Shown here: positions 54,492 through 61,997 of the stretch, in pieces
Numbering within the stretch: the first letter of the stretch is position 1
Layout of the letters: each line of letters opens with the position of its first letter
Assembly (NCBI RefSeq): GCF_017948455.1
Contig: NZ_JAFFSU010000025.1
Span: forward strand, 1 to 64,000
Direction of reading: 5' to 3'
DNA: 64,000 nucleotides
Origin: Streptomyces sp. GESEQ-4
Lineage (GTDB): Bacteria; Actinomycetota; Actinomycetes; Streptomycetales; Streptomycetaceae
The notes under the pieces: generated by a model
What the model saw: only the letters and a program-made list of their open reading frames with translations
Told to the model about the DNA's origin: nothing
Databases searched by the model: none
Made by a program: the position numbers and the translations under genes

Positions 54492-55370
54492 CTACCACTG
54501 GGGTGGGCTGGCAATGGAACGTGCCAGTACGTCGTCCAGTACCCGGGCTGTCTGGGGGACGTCCATCTGGGAGTTGTCGATGATGGGGAGGCCGGAGCCG
54601 TACCAGCCGGCCATGCGGCCGTGGATGCGGGCTACCTCTTCGTCGGTGAGGCGGCGGTTGCCTGTGCGGTGGGCGTTGCGTTCCAGGACGATGTCGAGGC
54701 CCGGGAGGAGGACGACGGGGAGGAGGCCGGGGCCGACGTGGCGCTTCCAGCCGCCTAGGCCCACGACGGGGCGGTCGGGGAAGACGGCGTCGTCGAGGAT
54801 GCAGGAGATGCCGTTGGCGAGGAAGTTGCGGGCGGCGAAGCCGCAGGTGCGGCGGGCCAGGCGGTACTGGGCCTCCGAGTGGTCGTTCCACCCGGACTGC
54901 GGGTCGGCGAAACCGGAGCGGACCCATTCGCGTACGTCGTCGAGGCTGATGTGGGCCGTGGGGACCCGGCGGTGGTCCGCCCAGTACTTGGCGACGCTGG
55001 TCTTGCCGGCGCCCGCCGGGCCGATGAGGAGCACCGCGAGGGTGGTGTTCGTGGGGTCGGGGGCCGCGGTGGCGGGCGGGGTGGTCGGCACGGCGACCGG
55101 GCCGCCGGGGGGCAGGGGCACATGGCCGGTGGTCTCCGGCGTGGGTGGAGCCGACGTGTGCTGCTGGACGGTGTGGTGCGGCGGGGGCGGGGCTGTGAAG
55201 CCCGGCGCCGGAGGCGGCGGGGACACGGGACCTGGAGCCGGTGGAGGCGGGGACACCGGGGCGGGCCCCTGGTGCGGGCCCGGCTGCTGCGCGGCCGGCG
55301 ACCAGCCGTCGGCCGGTCCGTGCCCCGGCTGGTGGGGCGGCGGCAGCGGAGAACCCACTGCGTGCTGCAT
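54492..55370 (-). CDS. P-loop kinase-like protein with proline-rich N-terminus
   Basis: A 292-residue protein. Residues 1-105 are Pro/Gly/His rich with a direct repeat (VSPPPPAPG twice) and probably disordered. The C-terminal domain is a small P-loop NTPase of the AAA_33/zeta-kinase-like kind: LLIGPAGAGKTSVAKYWA, then HISLDDVREWVRSG and DDAVFPDRPVV, with an Arg-rich lid (RNAHRTGNRRL). A small-molecule or protein kinase activity is conceivable. The start at 55370 has GGAG nine bases upstream; 55385 is possible. It follows the aroB-aroK-aroC genes on the same strand. Confidence 0.78.
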   Translation of the reverse strand: MQHAVGSPLPPPHQPGHGPADGWSPAAQQPGPHQGPAPVSPPPPAPGPVSPPPPAPGFTAPPPPHHTVQQHTSAPPTPETTGHVPLPPGGPVAVPTTPPATAAPDPTNTTLAVLLIGPAGAGKTSVAKYWADHRRVPTAHISLDDVREWVRSGFADPQSGWNDHSEAQYRLARRTCGFAARNFLANGISCILDDAVFPDRPVVGLGGWKRHVGPGLLPVVLLPGLDIVLERNAHRTGNRRLTDEEVARIHGRMAGWYGSGLPIIDNSQMDVPQTARVLDDVLARSIASPPQW

Positions 55371-55534
55371 CCGGTGCCACTCCATCTCGTACAGGCAATG
55401 GGCGCTGGCAGCGGGGCCCGAACCCCACTCCCTACCGAACGGTACCGTCCCCGGCCGCCGTTTGGTGAACGGCCGGTGGCGGTCCGAAGTGCCCATGCCC
55501 ACAGGCATATAGGGCGTACGACGCCCGGGAGGAC

Positions 55535-56626
55535 TTACTCCCCCACTTCGCCGTACGCGGCGAGCAGGACGGCGGGGTCCGGTCCCTCCAGGACGGTCGG
55601 CTTGGCCAGTCCGTCGAGGACGATGAAACGGAGCACGTCGCCGCGGGACTTCTTGTCGACCTTCATCGTCTCCAGCAGCTTGGGCCACTGGTCGTGGCGG
55701 TAGTGCAGCGGAAGGCCGACGGATTCCAGGACGGTGCGGTGGCGGTCCGCCGTCGCGTCGTCCAAACGGCCCGCCAGACGGCCCAGTTCGGCGGCGAAGT
55801 GCATGCCCACGGCCACCGCGGCGCCGTGCCGCCACTTGTAGCGCTCGTTCTTCTCGATGGCGTGCGCGAGCGTATGGCCGTAATTGAGGATCTCCCGCAG
55901 GCCCGACTCCTTCAGGTCGGAGGAGACGACCTCGGCCTTGACCTTGATGGAGCGCTCGATGAGCTCGGCGGTGTGCGGGCCGGCCGGGGTGCGCGCGGCC
56001 TCGGGGTCGGACTCGATGAGTTCCAGGATCGTCGGGTCGGCGATGAAGCCGGCCTTGATGATCTCGGCGAGTCCGGAGACATAGTCGTTGACCGGGAGGG
56101 AGTCGAGTGCGGCCAGGTCGCACAGGACCCCGGCGGGCGGGTGGAAGGCGCCGACGAGGTTCTTGCCCTCAGCGGTGTTGATGCCCGTCTTGCCGCCGAC
56201 GGCCGCGTCCACCATGGCCAGCACCGTGGTGGGGACCGCGATCCAGCGGACCCCGCGCAGCCAGGTCGCCGCGACGAAACCGGCCAGGTCGGTGGTCGCG
56301 CCGCCGCCGACGCCGACGATGACATCGGTGCGGGTGAACCCGGACTGGCCCAGCGCCTTCCAGCAGTACGCGGCGACCTCGGCGGTCTTGGCCTCCTCCG
56401 CGTTCGGCACCTGGATGGCGACGGCCTCGTAGCCCTGCTCGCCGAGGTCGGCGCAGAGTGCCTCGCCGGTCTCCGCGAGCGCCTCGGGGTGGATGACGCC
56501 GACCCGCTTGACCCGGTCGCCGATCAACCCGCCGAGTTCACCGAGGAGTTGACGGCCCACCAGGACCTCGTACGGATCGCTGCCCGCCGTGCCGCCGACC
56601 TGGATCCTGGTCACTGCCTCGCTCAT
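55535..56626 (-). CDS. aroB: 3-dehydroquinate synthase
   Basis: A 363-residue enzyme converting DAHP to dehydroquinate. NAD-binding: VIVGVGGGATTDLAGFVAAT; KTGINTAEGKNLVGAFHPP; zinc ligands near LNYGHTLAHAIE and RHGAAVAVGM. It overlaps aroK by 4 bp. Followed by a 164-bp gap with a small GGCGTACGACGCC hairpin near 55513. Confidence 0.97.
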   Translation of the reverse strand: MSEAVTRIQVGGTAGSDPYEVLVGRQLLGELGGLIGDRVKRVGVIHPEALAETGEALCADLGEQGYEAVAIQVPNAEEAKTAEVAAYCWKALGQSGFTRTDVIVGVGGGATTDLAGFVAATWLRGVRWIAVPTTVLAMVDAAVGGKTGINTAEGKNLVGAFHPPAGVLCDLAALDSLPVNDYVSGLAEIIKAGFIADPTILELIESDPEAARTPAGPHTAELIERSIKVKAEVVSSDLKESGLREILNYGHTLAHAIEKNERYKWRHGAAVAVGMHFAAELGRLAGRLDDATADRHRTVLESVGLPLHYRHDQWPKLLETMKVDKKSRGDVLRFIVLDGLAKPTVLEGPDPAVLLAAYGEVGE

Positions 56627-57141
56627 GCTTCCTTCAACTCCAGTGCGTCCAGGACGGCTTGGGTGACTTCTTCGGGTGTACGGTCATCGGTCGCCACGAC
56701 CGCCGCGGCGACCTCGGCGTACAGGTGCCGGCGTGCCTCCATCAACTCCCGCCACTGCTTGCGCGGGTTGATGGCGAGCAGGGGGCGGGCCGTGTTCAGG
56801 CCGGTGCGCTTGACCGCTTCCTCGACGTCCATCGAGAGGTAGACGACCCGATGCCCGGACAGCAGTTCACGGGTGTCCGGGTCCAGGATCGCGCCGCCGC
56901 CCAGGGCGAGGACGCCGTCGTGCTCGGCCAGCGCGCGCCGCACCGCCCGCTTCTCGATCCCCCGGAAGACCGGCTCGCCCTCGTCGACGAAGATCTCCGC
57001 GATGGTGCGGCCCTCGGCGGCCACGATGTCGTCGTCGGTGTCCCGGTAGCCGACGCCGAGCCGCTCGGCGAGCAGTTGCCCGACCGTCGACTTGCCGACA
57101 CCCATCGGCCCGACCAGCACGATCGCAGGCACCGCAGTCAC
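56623..57141 (-). CDS. aroK: Shikimate kinase
   Basis: A 172-residue kinase phosphorylating shikimate. The P-loop is VLVGPMGVGKSTVGQLLAE, the shikimate-binding part RDTDDDIVAAEGRTIAEIF, and GGGAILDP and NTARPLLAINPRKQ follow. GTG start. Its start overlaps the aroC stop and its stop overlaps the aroB start, both by 4 bp. Confidence 0.96.
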   Translation of the reverse strand: MTAVPAIVLVGPMGVGKSTVGQLLAERLGVGYRDTDDDIVAAEGRTIAEIFVDEGEPVFRGIEKRAVRRALAEHDGVLALGGGAILDPDTRELLSGHRVVYLSMDVEEAVKRTGLNTARPLLAINPRKQWRELMEARRHLYAEVAAAVVATDDRTPEEVTQAVLDALELKEA

Positions 57142-58322
57142 CGGATCGCCAGGTTGTCGAGGTAGGACCGCACGTTGCGACGGGTTTCGACCACGTTGTC
57201 GCCACCGAACTTCTCCGCCACCGCATCCGCCAGGACCAGGGCGACCATCGCCTCCGCGACGATGCCGGCCGCCGGGACCGCGGAGACGTCGGAGCGCTGG
57301 TGGTGCGCCTGGGTGGCCTCACCGGTGGTCACGTCCACCGTCTGCAGGGCGCGCGGCACGGTCGCGATCGGCTTCATCGCCGCCCGCACCCGCAGCAGCT
57401 CCCCCGTGGTCAGGCCGCCCTCGGTGCCGCCGGAGCGGCCGGAGACCCGCCGGATGCCCTCGGGGGTGTTCACGATCTCGTCGTGCGCCTTCGAGCCCGG
57501 CACCCGGGCCAGCTCGAAACCGTCACCGAGCTCCACACCCTTGATCGCCTGGATGCCCATCAGCGCACCCGCCAGGCGGGCGTCCAGCTTGCGGTCCCAG
57601 TGCACATGCGAGCCCAGGCCGACGGGCACCCCGTACGCCAGGATCTCCACCACGCCACCGAGGGTGTCGCCGTCCTTGTGGGCCTGGTCGACCTCGGCGA
57701 CCATCGCCTTGGAGGTGTCCGCGTCCAGGCAGCGCAGCGGGTCGGCGTCCAGCTTCTCCACGTCGGCCGGCGTGGGGTACACACCCTGCGGCGCCTTCAC
57801 CGAGCACAGCTCGACGACATGGCTGACGATCTCGATCCCGGCCGTCTCCTTCAGGTACGACCGGGCCACCGCGCCCAGCGCCACCCGGGCCGCGGTCTCC
57901 CGGGCGGAGGCGCGCTCCAGGATCGGACGGGCCTCGTCGAAGCCGTACTTCTGCATCCCCGCGAGGTCGGCGTGGCCGGGGCGCGGGCGGGTCAGCGGGG
58001 CGTTGCGCGCGAGCCCGGCCAGGATCTCGGGGTCGATGGGGTCGGCCGCCATGACCTGCTCCCACTTGGGCCACTCGGTGTTGCCCACCATGATCGCGAC
58101 CGGGGAGCCGAGGGTCAGGCCGTGCCGGACGCCGCCGAGGAAGGTGACCTGGTCCTGCTCGAACTTCATCCGGGCACCGCGCCCATAGCCGAGCCGCCGC
58201 CTGGCCAGGTGGTCCGCCACCATCTCCGTGGTGATCGGCACGCCGGCGGGAAGGCCCTCCAGCGTCGCGACGAGTGCGGGGCCGTGCGACTCCCCCGCGG
58301 TCAGCCAGCGCAACCTGCTCAA
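57138..58322 (-). CDS. aroC: Chorismate synthase
   Basis: A 394-residue FMN-dependent enzyme for the last shikimate step, EPSP to chorismate. Motifs: LRWLTAGESHGPALV, RRLGYGRGARMKFE, PRPGHADLAGMQKYG and SARETAARVALGAVA. The TTG start at 58322 is chosen because GAGGAG lies five bases upstream and the conserved LRWLTAGE begins there. First gene of the tightly overlapped aroC-aroK-aroB run. Confidence 0.96.
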   Translation of the reverse strand: MSRLRWLTAGESHGPALVATLEGLPAGVPITTEMVADHLARRRLGYGRGARMKFEQDQVTFLGGVRHGLTLGSPVAIMVGNTEWPKWEQVMAADPIDPEILAGLARNAPLTRPRPGHADLAGMQKYGFDEARPILERASARETAARVALGAVARSYLKETAGIEIVSHVVELCSVKAPQGVYPTPADVEKLDADPLRCLDADTSKAMVAEVDQAHKDGDTLGGVVEILAYGVPVGLGSHVHWDRKLDARLAGALMGIQAIKGVELGDGFELARVPGSKAHDEIVNTPEGIRRVSGRSGGTEGGLTTGELLRVRAAMKPIATVPRALQTVDVTTGEATQAHHQRSDVSAVPAAGIVAEAMVALVLADAVAEKFGGDNVVETRRNVRSYLDNLAIR

Positions 58323-58494
58323 CGGTGCTCCTCGATGCTCGCGCCCTCGTACTGCCCTGCGTACGCGCGTCCTCGCATACGGCAACGGCGTGACCAAGTG
58401 CGCGGCCCTGGCCCGCCACCTCCGATCCTCCCACGTCCGGGGCGCTGATCAGGCCGCCGGTCCATCAGGCGGACGGGAAGTGGCCAGGAGCGGG

Positions 58495-58839
58495 TCACAC
58501 GGAGCCGTTCCCCTGACGCTGCTGCGGGGCGTAGGCACCCAGGAAATCGGCACCGCTCTCCTGCTGACCAGAACCGCCGGCCGGCGTCTGCTGTGGCGCG
58601 TAGGCGCCCAGGTAGTCAGCCCCGCGCCCCTGTCCGTACTGCGCCGCCGCGTGCACGGCCACACCCTGCCGCACCGCACGCCGATGGGCGAGCTTGCGCT
58701 TCAGCTTGACGACCCAGGACCCGACGACGGCCAGCACGACGAGTGCGAGCACGGTGATCTGCACCCAGTCCGGCAAGAAGTGCAGCACGGCCTCGAAGAT
58801 CTCGCCCTTCACGGACGCCAGCGGCATGCCTGTGGCCAT
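58495..58839 (-). CDS. Small single-pass membrane protein with a repeated motif
   Basis: A 114-residue protein: one transmembrane helix (about 25-45, WVQITVLALVVLAVVGSWVV), a basic juxtamembrane stretch (KLKRKLAHRRAVRQG) and a C-terminal tail with two copies of a 12-residue motif, GADYLGAYAPQQ and GADFLGAYAPQQ, separated by 19 residues. It lies between aroE and aroC. The repeated motif looks like a short protein-binding peptide. Function unknown. Confidence 0.8.
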   Translation of the reverse strand: MATGMPLASVKGEIFEAVLHFLPDWVQITVLALVVLAVVGSWVVKLKRKLAHRRAVRQGVAVHAAAQYGQGRGADYLGAYAPQQTPAGGSGQQESGADFLGAYAPQQRQGNGSV

Positions 58840-58890
58840 GGATGTCTCTCCCCCTCCGGTGGTCCGCCCCCTGCGGAACCGGAAGGGATC

Positions 58891-59730
58891 CTAGCGGGCG
58901 TCGAGCATGTGTTCGCCCGCTTTTCGCATGGCGTCCAGCGGCGCCGGGGTCAGCCCTGTCATCTGCTCCACCTGGAGCACCGCCTGGTGCAGCAACAGGT
59001 CGAGTCCACTGACGACGGCCCCGCCGTACGCCGACCAGCGCGCCGCCAGCGCGGTCGGCCACGGGTCGTAGAGGACGTCGAACAGGGTGGCGGGCCGTTC
59101 GGGCACGGCGGAGGCGAGGGCGTCGGTCGTACCGGCCGGGGTGGTGGCGATGACCAGCGGGCGGCGCAGCGCCTCTGCGGCGTCCGCCCAGTCCGCCGTA
59201 CGCACCTCGATGTCGAGCCGCGCACCCCACTGCCGCATCTCGGCGGCACGTTCCTTGCTGCGGACGTAGGCGACGACCTCACCGGTGCAGATCCTGGCCA
59301 GCGCCGCCAGCGCGGAGGAGGCGGTCGCGCCGGCGCCGAGGATCGCGGCGGAGTCGACCTGCTCGATCCCGCGCTCGCGCAGGGCGCCGATCATGCCCGG
59401 GATGTCGGTGTTGTCGCCGACACGGCGGCCGTCCTCGGTGAACACGACCGTGTTGACCGCCTCGACCGAGGCAGCCGTCTCGCTGATCTCGTCGAGCAGC
59501 GGGATGACGGCCCTCTTCAGCGGCATGGTCAGCGACAGCCCCGCCCACTCCGGCCCGAGCCCCTTGACGAATCCGGGCAGCGTCGACTCGTCGACCTCGA
59601 ACCGGTCGTACGACCAGCCGGTCAGCCCCAGTGCCTCATAGGCGGCGCGGTGCAGCACCGGGGACAGGGAGTGGGCGATGGGCGAACCGAGCACGGCGGC
59701 CCGGCGGGCGTCAGTTGCCCGAGCTGTCAT
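58891..59730 (-). CDS. aroE: Shikimate dehydrogenase
   Basis: A 279-residue NADPH-dependent enzyme reducing dehydroshikimate. Motifs: AAVLGSPIAHSLSPVLHRAA at the N-terminus, LSLTMPLKRAVIP (catalytic Lys; usual N replaced by S-L-T-M), AVNTVVFTEDGRRVGDNTD and AAILGAGATASSALAALA. Five bp after mltG, probably in the same transcript. Confidence 0.93.
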   Translation of the reverse strand: MTARATDARRAAVLGSPIAHSLSPVLHRAAYEALGLTGWSYDRFEVDESTLPGFVKGLGPEWAGLSLTMPLKRAVIPLLDEISETAASVEAVNTVVFTEDGRRVGDNTDIPGMIGALRERGIEQVDSAAILGAGATASSALAALARICTGEVVAYVRSKERAAEMRQWGARLDIEVRTADWADAAEALRRPLVIATTPAGTTDALASAVPERPATLFDVLYDPWPTALAARWSAYGGAVVSGLDLLLHQAVLQVEQMTGLTPAPLDAMRKAGEHMLDAR

Positions 59731-59735
59731 TGAGT

Positions 59736-61394
59736 TCAGTCTCCGCTCCTCGACGCGTTGAACTGGTCGACCAGCTTCTCGTGCTCCGCGAGCGTCTTGG
59801 TGAACTTGCTGGTCTTGCCGTCCAGCGAGATGAAGTAGTACCAGCCCTCGTCCGTCGGATTGAGCGCACCCTTGAGCGCTTCAGCGCCGGGGTTGTCGAT
59901 GGGGCCGGGGGGCAGCCCCTTGACGTAGTACGTGTTGTACGGGTTGTTGTACTGCCTCAGCTCGGCGATCGACAGGTCGATCTTGCTCTGGTTCTTGATG
60001 TAGTTGTACGAGGAGTCGAACTCCAGCGATCCGTAGGTCTCGGGGTTCCCGGGCTTGAGTCGGTTGTAGACGACCTCGGCCATCTTGCGGAAGTCGTCAT
60101 GGCTCGTGCCCTCGGCCTGCGCGAGGCTCGCCACGGTGAGCAGCTGCCAGGGGCCGTCGAGCCCAAGGCTCTCGGCCTTCTTCTCCAGGCCGAGCTCTTC
60201 GTACGTGTCGCTGGCCCGGGTGACCATCTCCTTAAGGATGGTCTCCGGCTTCTGCCCCTTGCTGACCCCGTAGCTGGAGGGGTAGAGGAATCCTTCCAGC
60301 GGGTCCTTCACGTTCGGGTTGTTCAACGCCCAGTCGGGCAGCCCGAGGTCCTTGTACTTCGCCTTCGCGGCCTTCGCCGTGGTGCCCGCCGACAGTTCGA
60401 GGCGCTCGTCGATCGCCTTGTAGACCGACGTGTTCCGCTCGCCCTCGCGGACGATCAGATTGTTCTGGCTCTTGGGGTCGAGCATCAGCTCGACGGCGCT
60501 GGCGGCGGACATCTCCTTCTTCATGAGATAGACGCCGGCCTGGATCTTGTTGCCGTCGGGATTCTGCGACTGGGCGGACACGAACGCGTCGACGCTCTTG
60601 ACGACGCCAAGCTTCTTCAGCTCCTGACCGATGGCGTATCCGCCGGCGCCCTTGGGGATGGTGACGCTCACCGACTCGCTCGTACCGTCACCCGCGAAGT
60701 CGGGCGCCGCGCCGAAACGATCCTGATAGAACTGGTAGCCGAAGTACCCGACACCGGCCAGGCCGCCGCCGAAGACCAGGACGACCACCAGGCAGGCGCA
60801 CCCACTGCGGCGCTTCTTGGGCTTGCCGCCCTTGCTGCGCCGGTCGCTACGCCCGCCGCCGTCCCCGGGCTCGTCGGAGTCGTCGTCATCGTCCCCGCCC
60901 GCGAAGAAGGCGTGCTCGCCCTGGTCGGGGCCGGGGTCCCAGTCGGGCCGCTGTTCCGGCTCCTCCCGCCGTCGGCTCGGTGGCTCCGGCGGCGGGTAGG
61001 CATCGGGTGTGCCGTAGTAGTCGGGCTGCTGCCCGTCGTAGCCCACGGCCTGCTGGCCGTACGGGTCCGTCGGGTCGGGGTACGGGGTCTGCGCGTGCGT
61101 GCCGGTGGGCCAGCCGTTCTCGTCGTACTGCTGGTGTCCCTGGCCGCCGTACTGCTGCGGGTCGTACTGCTGCTGGTACTGCTGCTGCGACTGGTCGTAT
61201 CCGGACTGCTCGCCGGTGCCCCAGTCGCCGTACTGAGGCTGCTGCGGCTGCTGCGGATAGTGCTGCTGCTGGCCGCCGTAGGCAGGCTGCTGAGCCGCGT
61301 GGCCCTGCTGCTGCCCTTCCCATCCGCCGTCCCCGAACAACGGGTCCTCCGGATGCCACGGTTCGGAGCCTTGGCCCCGGCCATACTCAGTCAT
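59736..61394 (-). CDS. mltG: Endolytic murein transglycosylase MltG
   Basis: A 552-residue membrane-anchored transglycosylase cutting nascent peptidoglycan strands. The cytosolic N-terminus (1-195) is strikingly rich in Gln, Tyr and Pro (repeats of QQYQQQYDPQQ type) with an acidic patch DDDDDS. A single transmembrane helix lies near 200-225. The YceG domain (about 240-550) has the LysM-like VSVTIPKGAGGYAIGQELKK, the catalytic Glu in VASLAQAEGTSHDDF and GLPPGPIDNPGAEAL. The start at 61394 (MTEYGRGQG) has AGGGGA upstream. Between ruvX and aroE. Confidence 0.93.
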   Translation of the reverse strand: MTEYGRGQGSEPWHPEDPLFGDGGWEGQQQGHAAQQPAYGGQQQHYPQQPQQPQYGDWGTGEQSGYDQSQQQYQQQYDPQQYGGQGHQQYDENGWPTGTHAQTPYPDPTDPYGQQAVGYDGQQPDYYGTPDAYPPPEPPSRRREEPEQRPDWDPGPDQGEHAFFAGGDDDDDSDEPGDGGGRSDRRSKGGKPKKRRSGCACLVVVLVFGGGLAGVGYFGYQFYQDRFGAAPDFAGDGTSESVSVTIPKGAGGYAIGQELKKLGVVKSVDAFVSAQSQNPDGNKIQAGVYLMKKEMSAASAVELMLDPKSQNNLIVREGERNTSVYKAIDERLELSAGTTAKAAKAKYKDLGLPDWALNNPNVKDPLEGFLYPSSYGVSKGQKPETILKEMVTRASDTYEELGLEKKAESLGLDGPWQLLTVASLAQAEGTSHDDFRKMAEVVYNRLKPGNPETYGSLEFDSSYNYIKNQSKIDLSIAELRQYNNPYNTYYVKGLPPGPIDNPGAEALKGALNPTDEGWYYFISLDGKTSKFTKTLAEHEKLVDQFNASRSGD

Positions 61395-61515
61395 CGATCC
61401 CCTAGAGCCGCGAGGCGGCGGTCGCGCGGCTTTCGGCTCGGCTTCCGTCCCGCCTCTCTTTGTGCGGCAGCTGTTCGAACACCGCCGCATCGCGCGGAAC
61501 GTTACCGTATCGCGA

Positions 61516-61980
61516 TCAGATGACCACTTCGACGCCCTCGCCCGGGGCTTTACCTGACACCCGTTCGGATTCGAGCGCCTGCTGCAAGATGATCACAGCG
61601 GCTACCTGGTCGATGACGGACCGGCCCTTCTTCGACGACACGCCCGAGGCGCGCAGTCCCTGACTGGCCGTCACCGTGGTCATGCGTTCGTCCACGAGTC
61701 TGACAGACACCGGCGCGATGCCTTTGGCCAGCTCCTGGGCGAAGGCGCGAACCTTGACGGCAGCCGGGCCCTCGCCCCCCTTGAGGGAGCGAGGAAGGCC
61801 GACGACGACTTCGATCGGCTCGTACTCCTCGACGAGTTGCCTGAGCCGACGGTGGGCGGCCGGGATGTCACGTCCCGGGACCGTCTCCACCGGTGTGGCG
61901 AGGATCCCGTCGGGGTCGCACGAGGCGACCCCGATGCGGGCGTCCCCGACGTCGATCGCGAGGCGACGGCCGCGGCGCAT
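61516..61980 (-). CDS. ruvX: Holliday-junction resolvase-like protein RuvX (YqgF)
   Basis: A 154-residue RNase H-fold nuclease: LAIDVGDARIGVASCDPDG (first catalytic Asp), VVVGLPRSLKGGEGPAAVK and VRLVDERMTTVTA, with a final DQVAAVIIL. Implicated in pre-16S rRNA 5' end processing and possibly recombination. It is 17 bp downstream of alaS and upstream of mltG, the widespread alaS-ruvX-mltG arrangement. Confidence 0.94.
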   Translation of the reverse strand: MRRGRRLAIDVGDARIGVASCDPDGILATPVETVPGRDIPAAHRRLRQLVEEYEPIEVVVGLPRSLKGGEGPAAVKVRAFAQELAKGIAPVSVRLVDERMTTVTASQGLRASGVSSKKGRSVIDQVAAVIILQQALESERVSGKAPGEGVEVVI

Positions 61981-61997
61981 CACGTGTTCGGCGCCGC

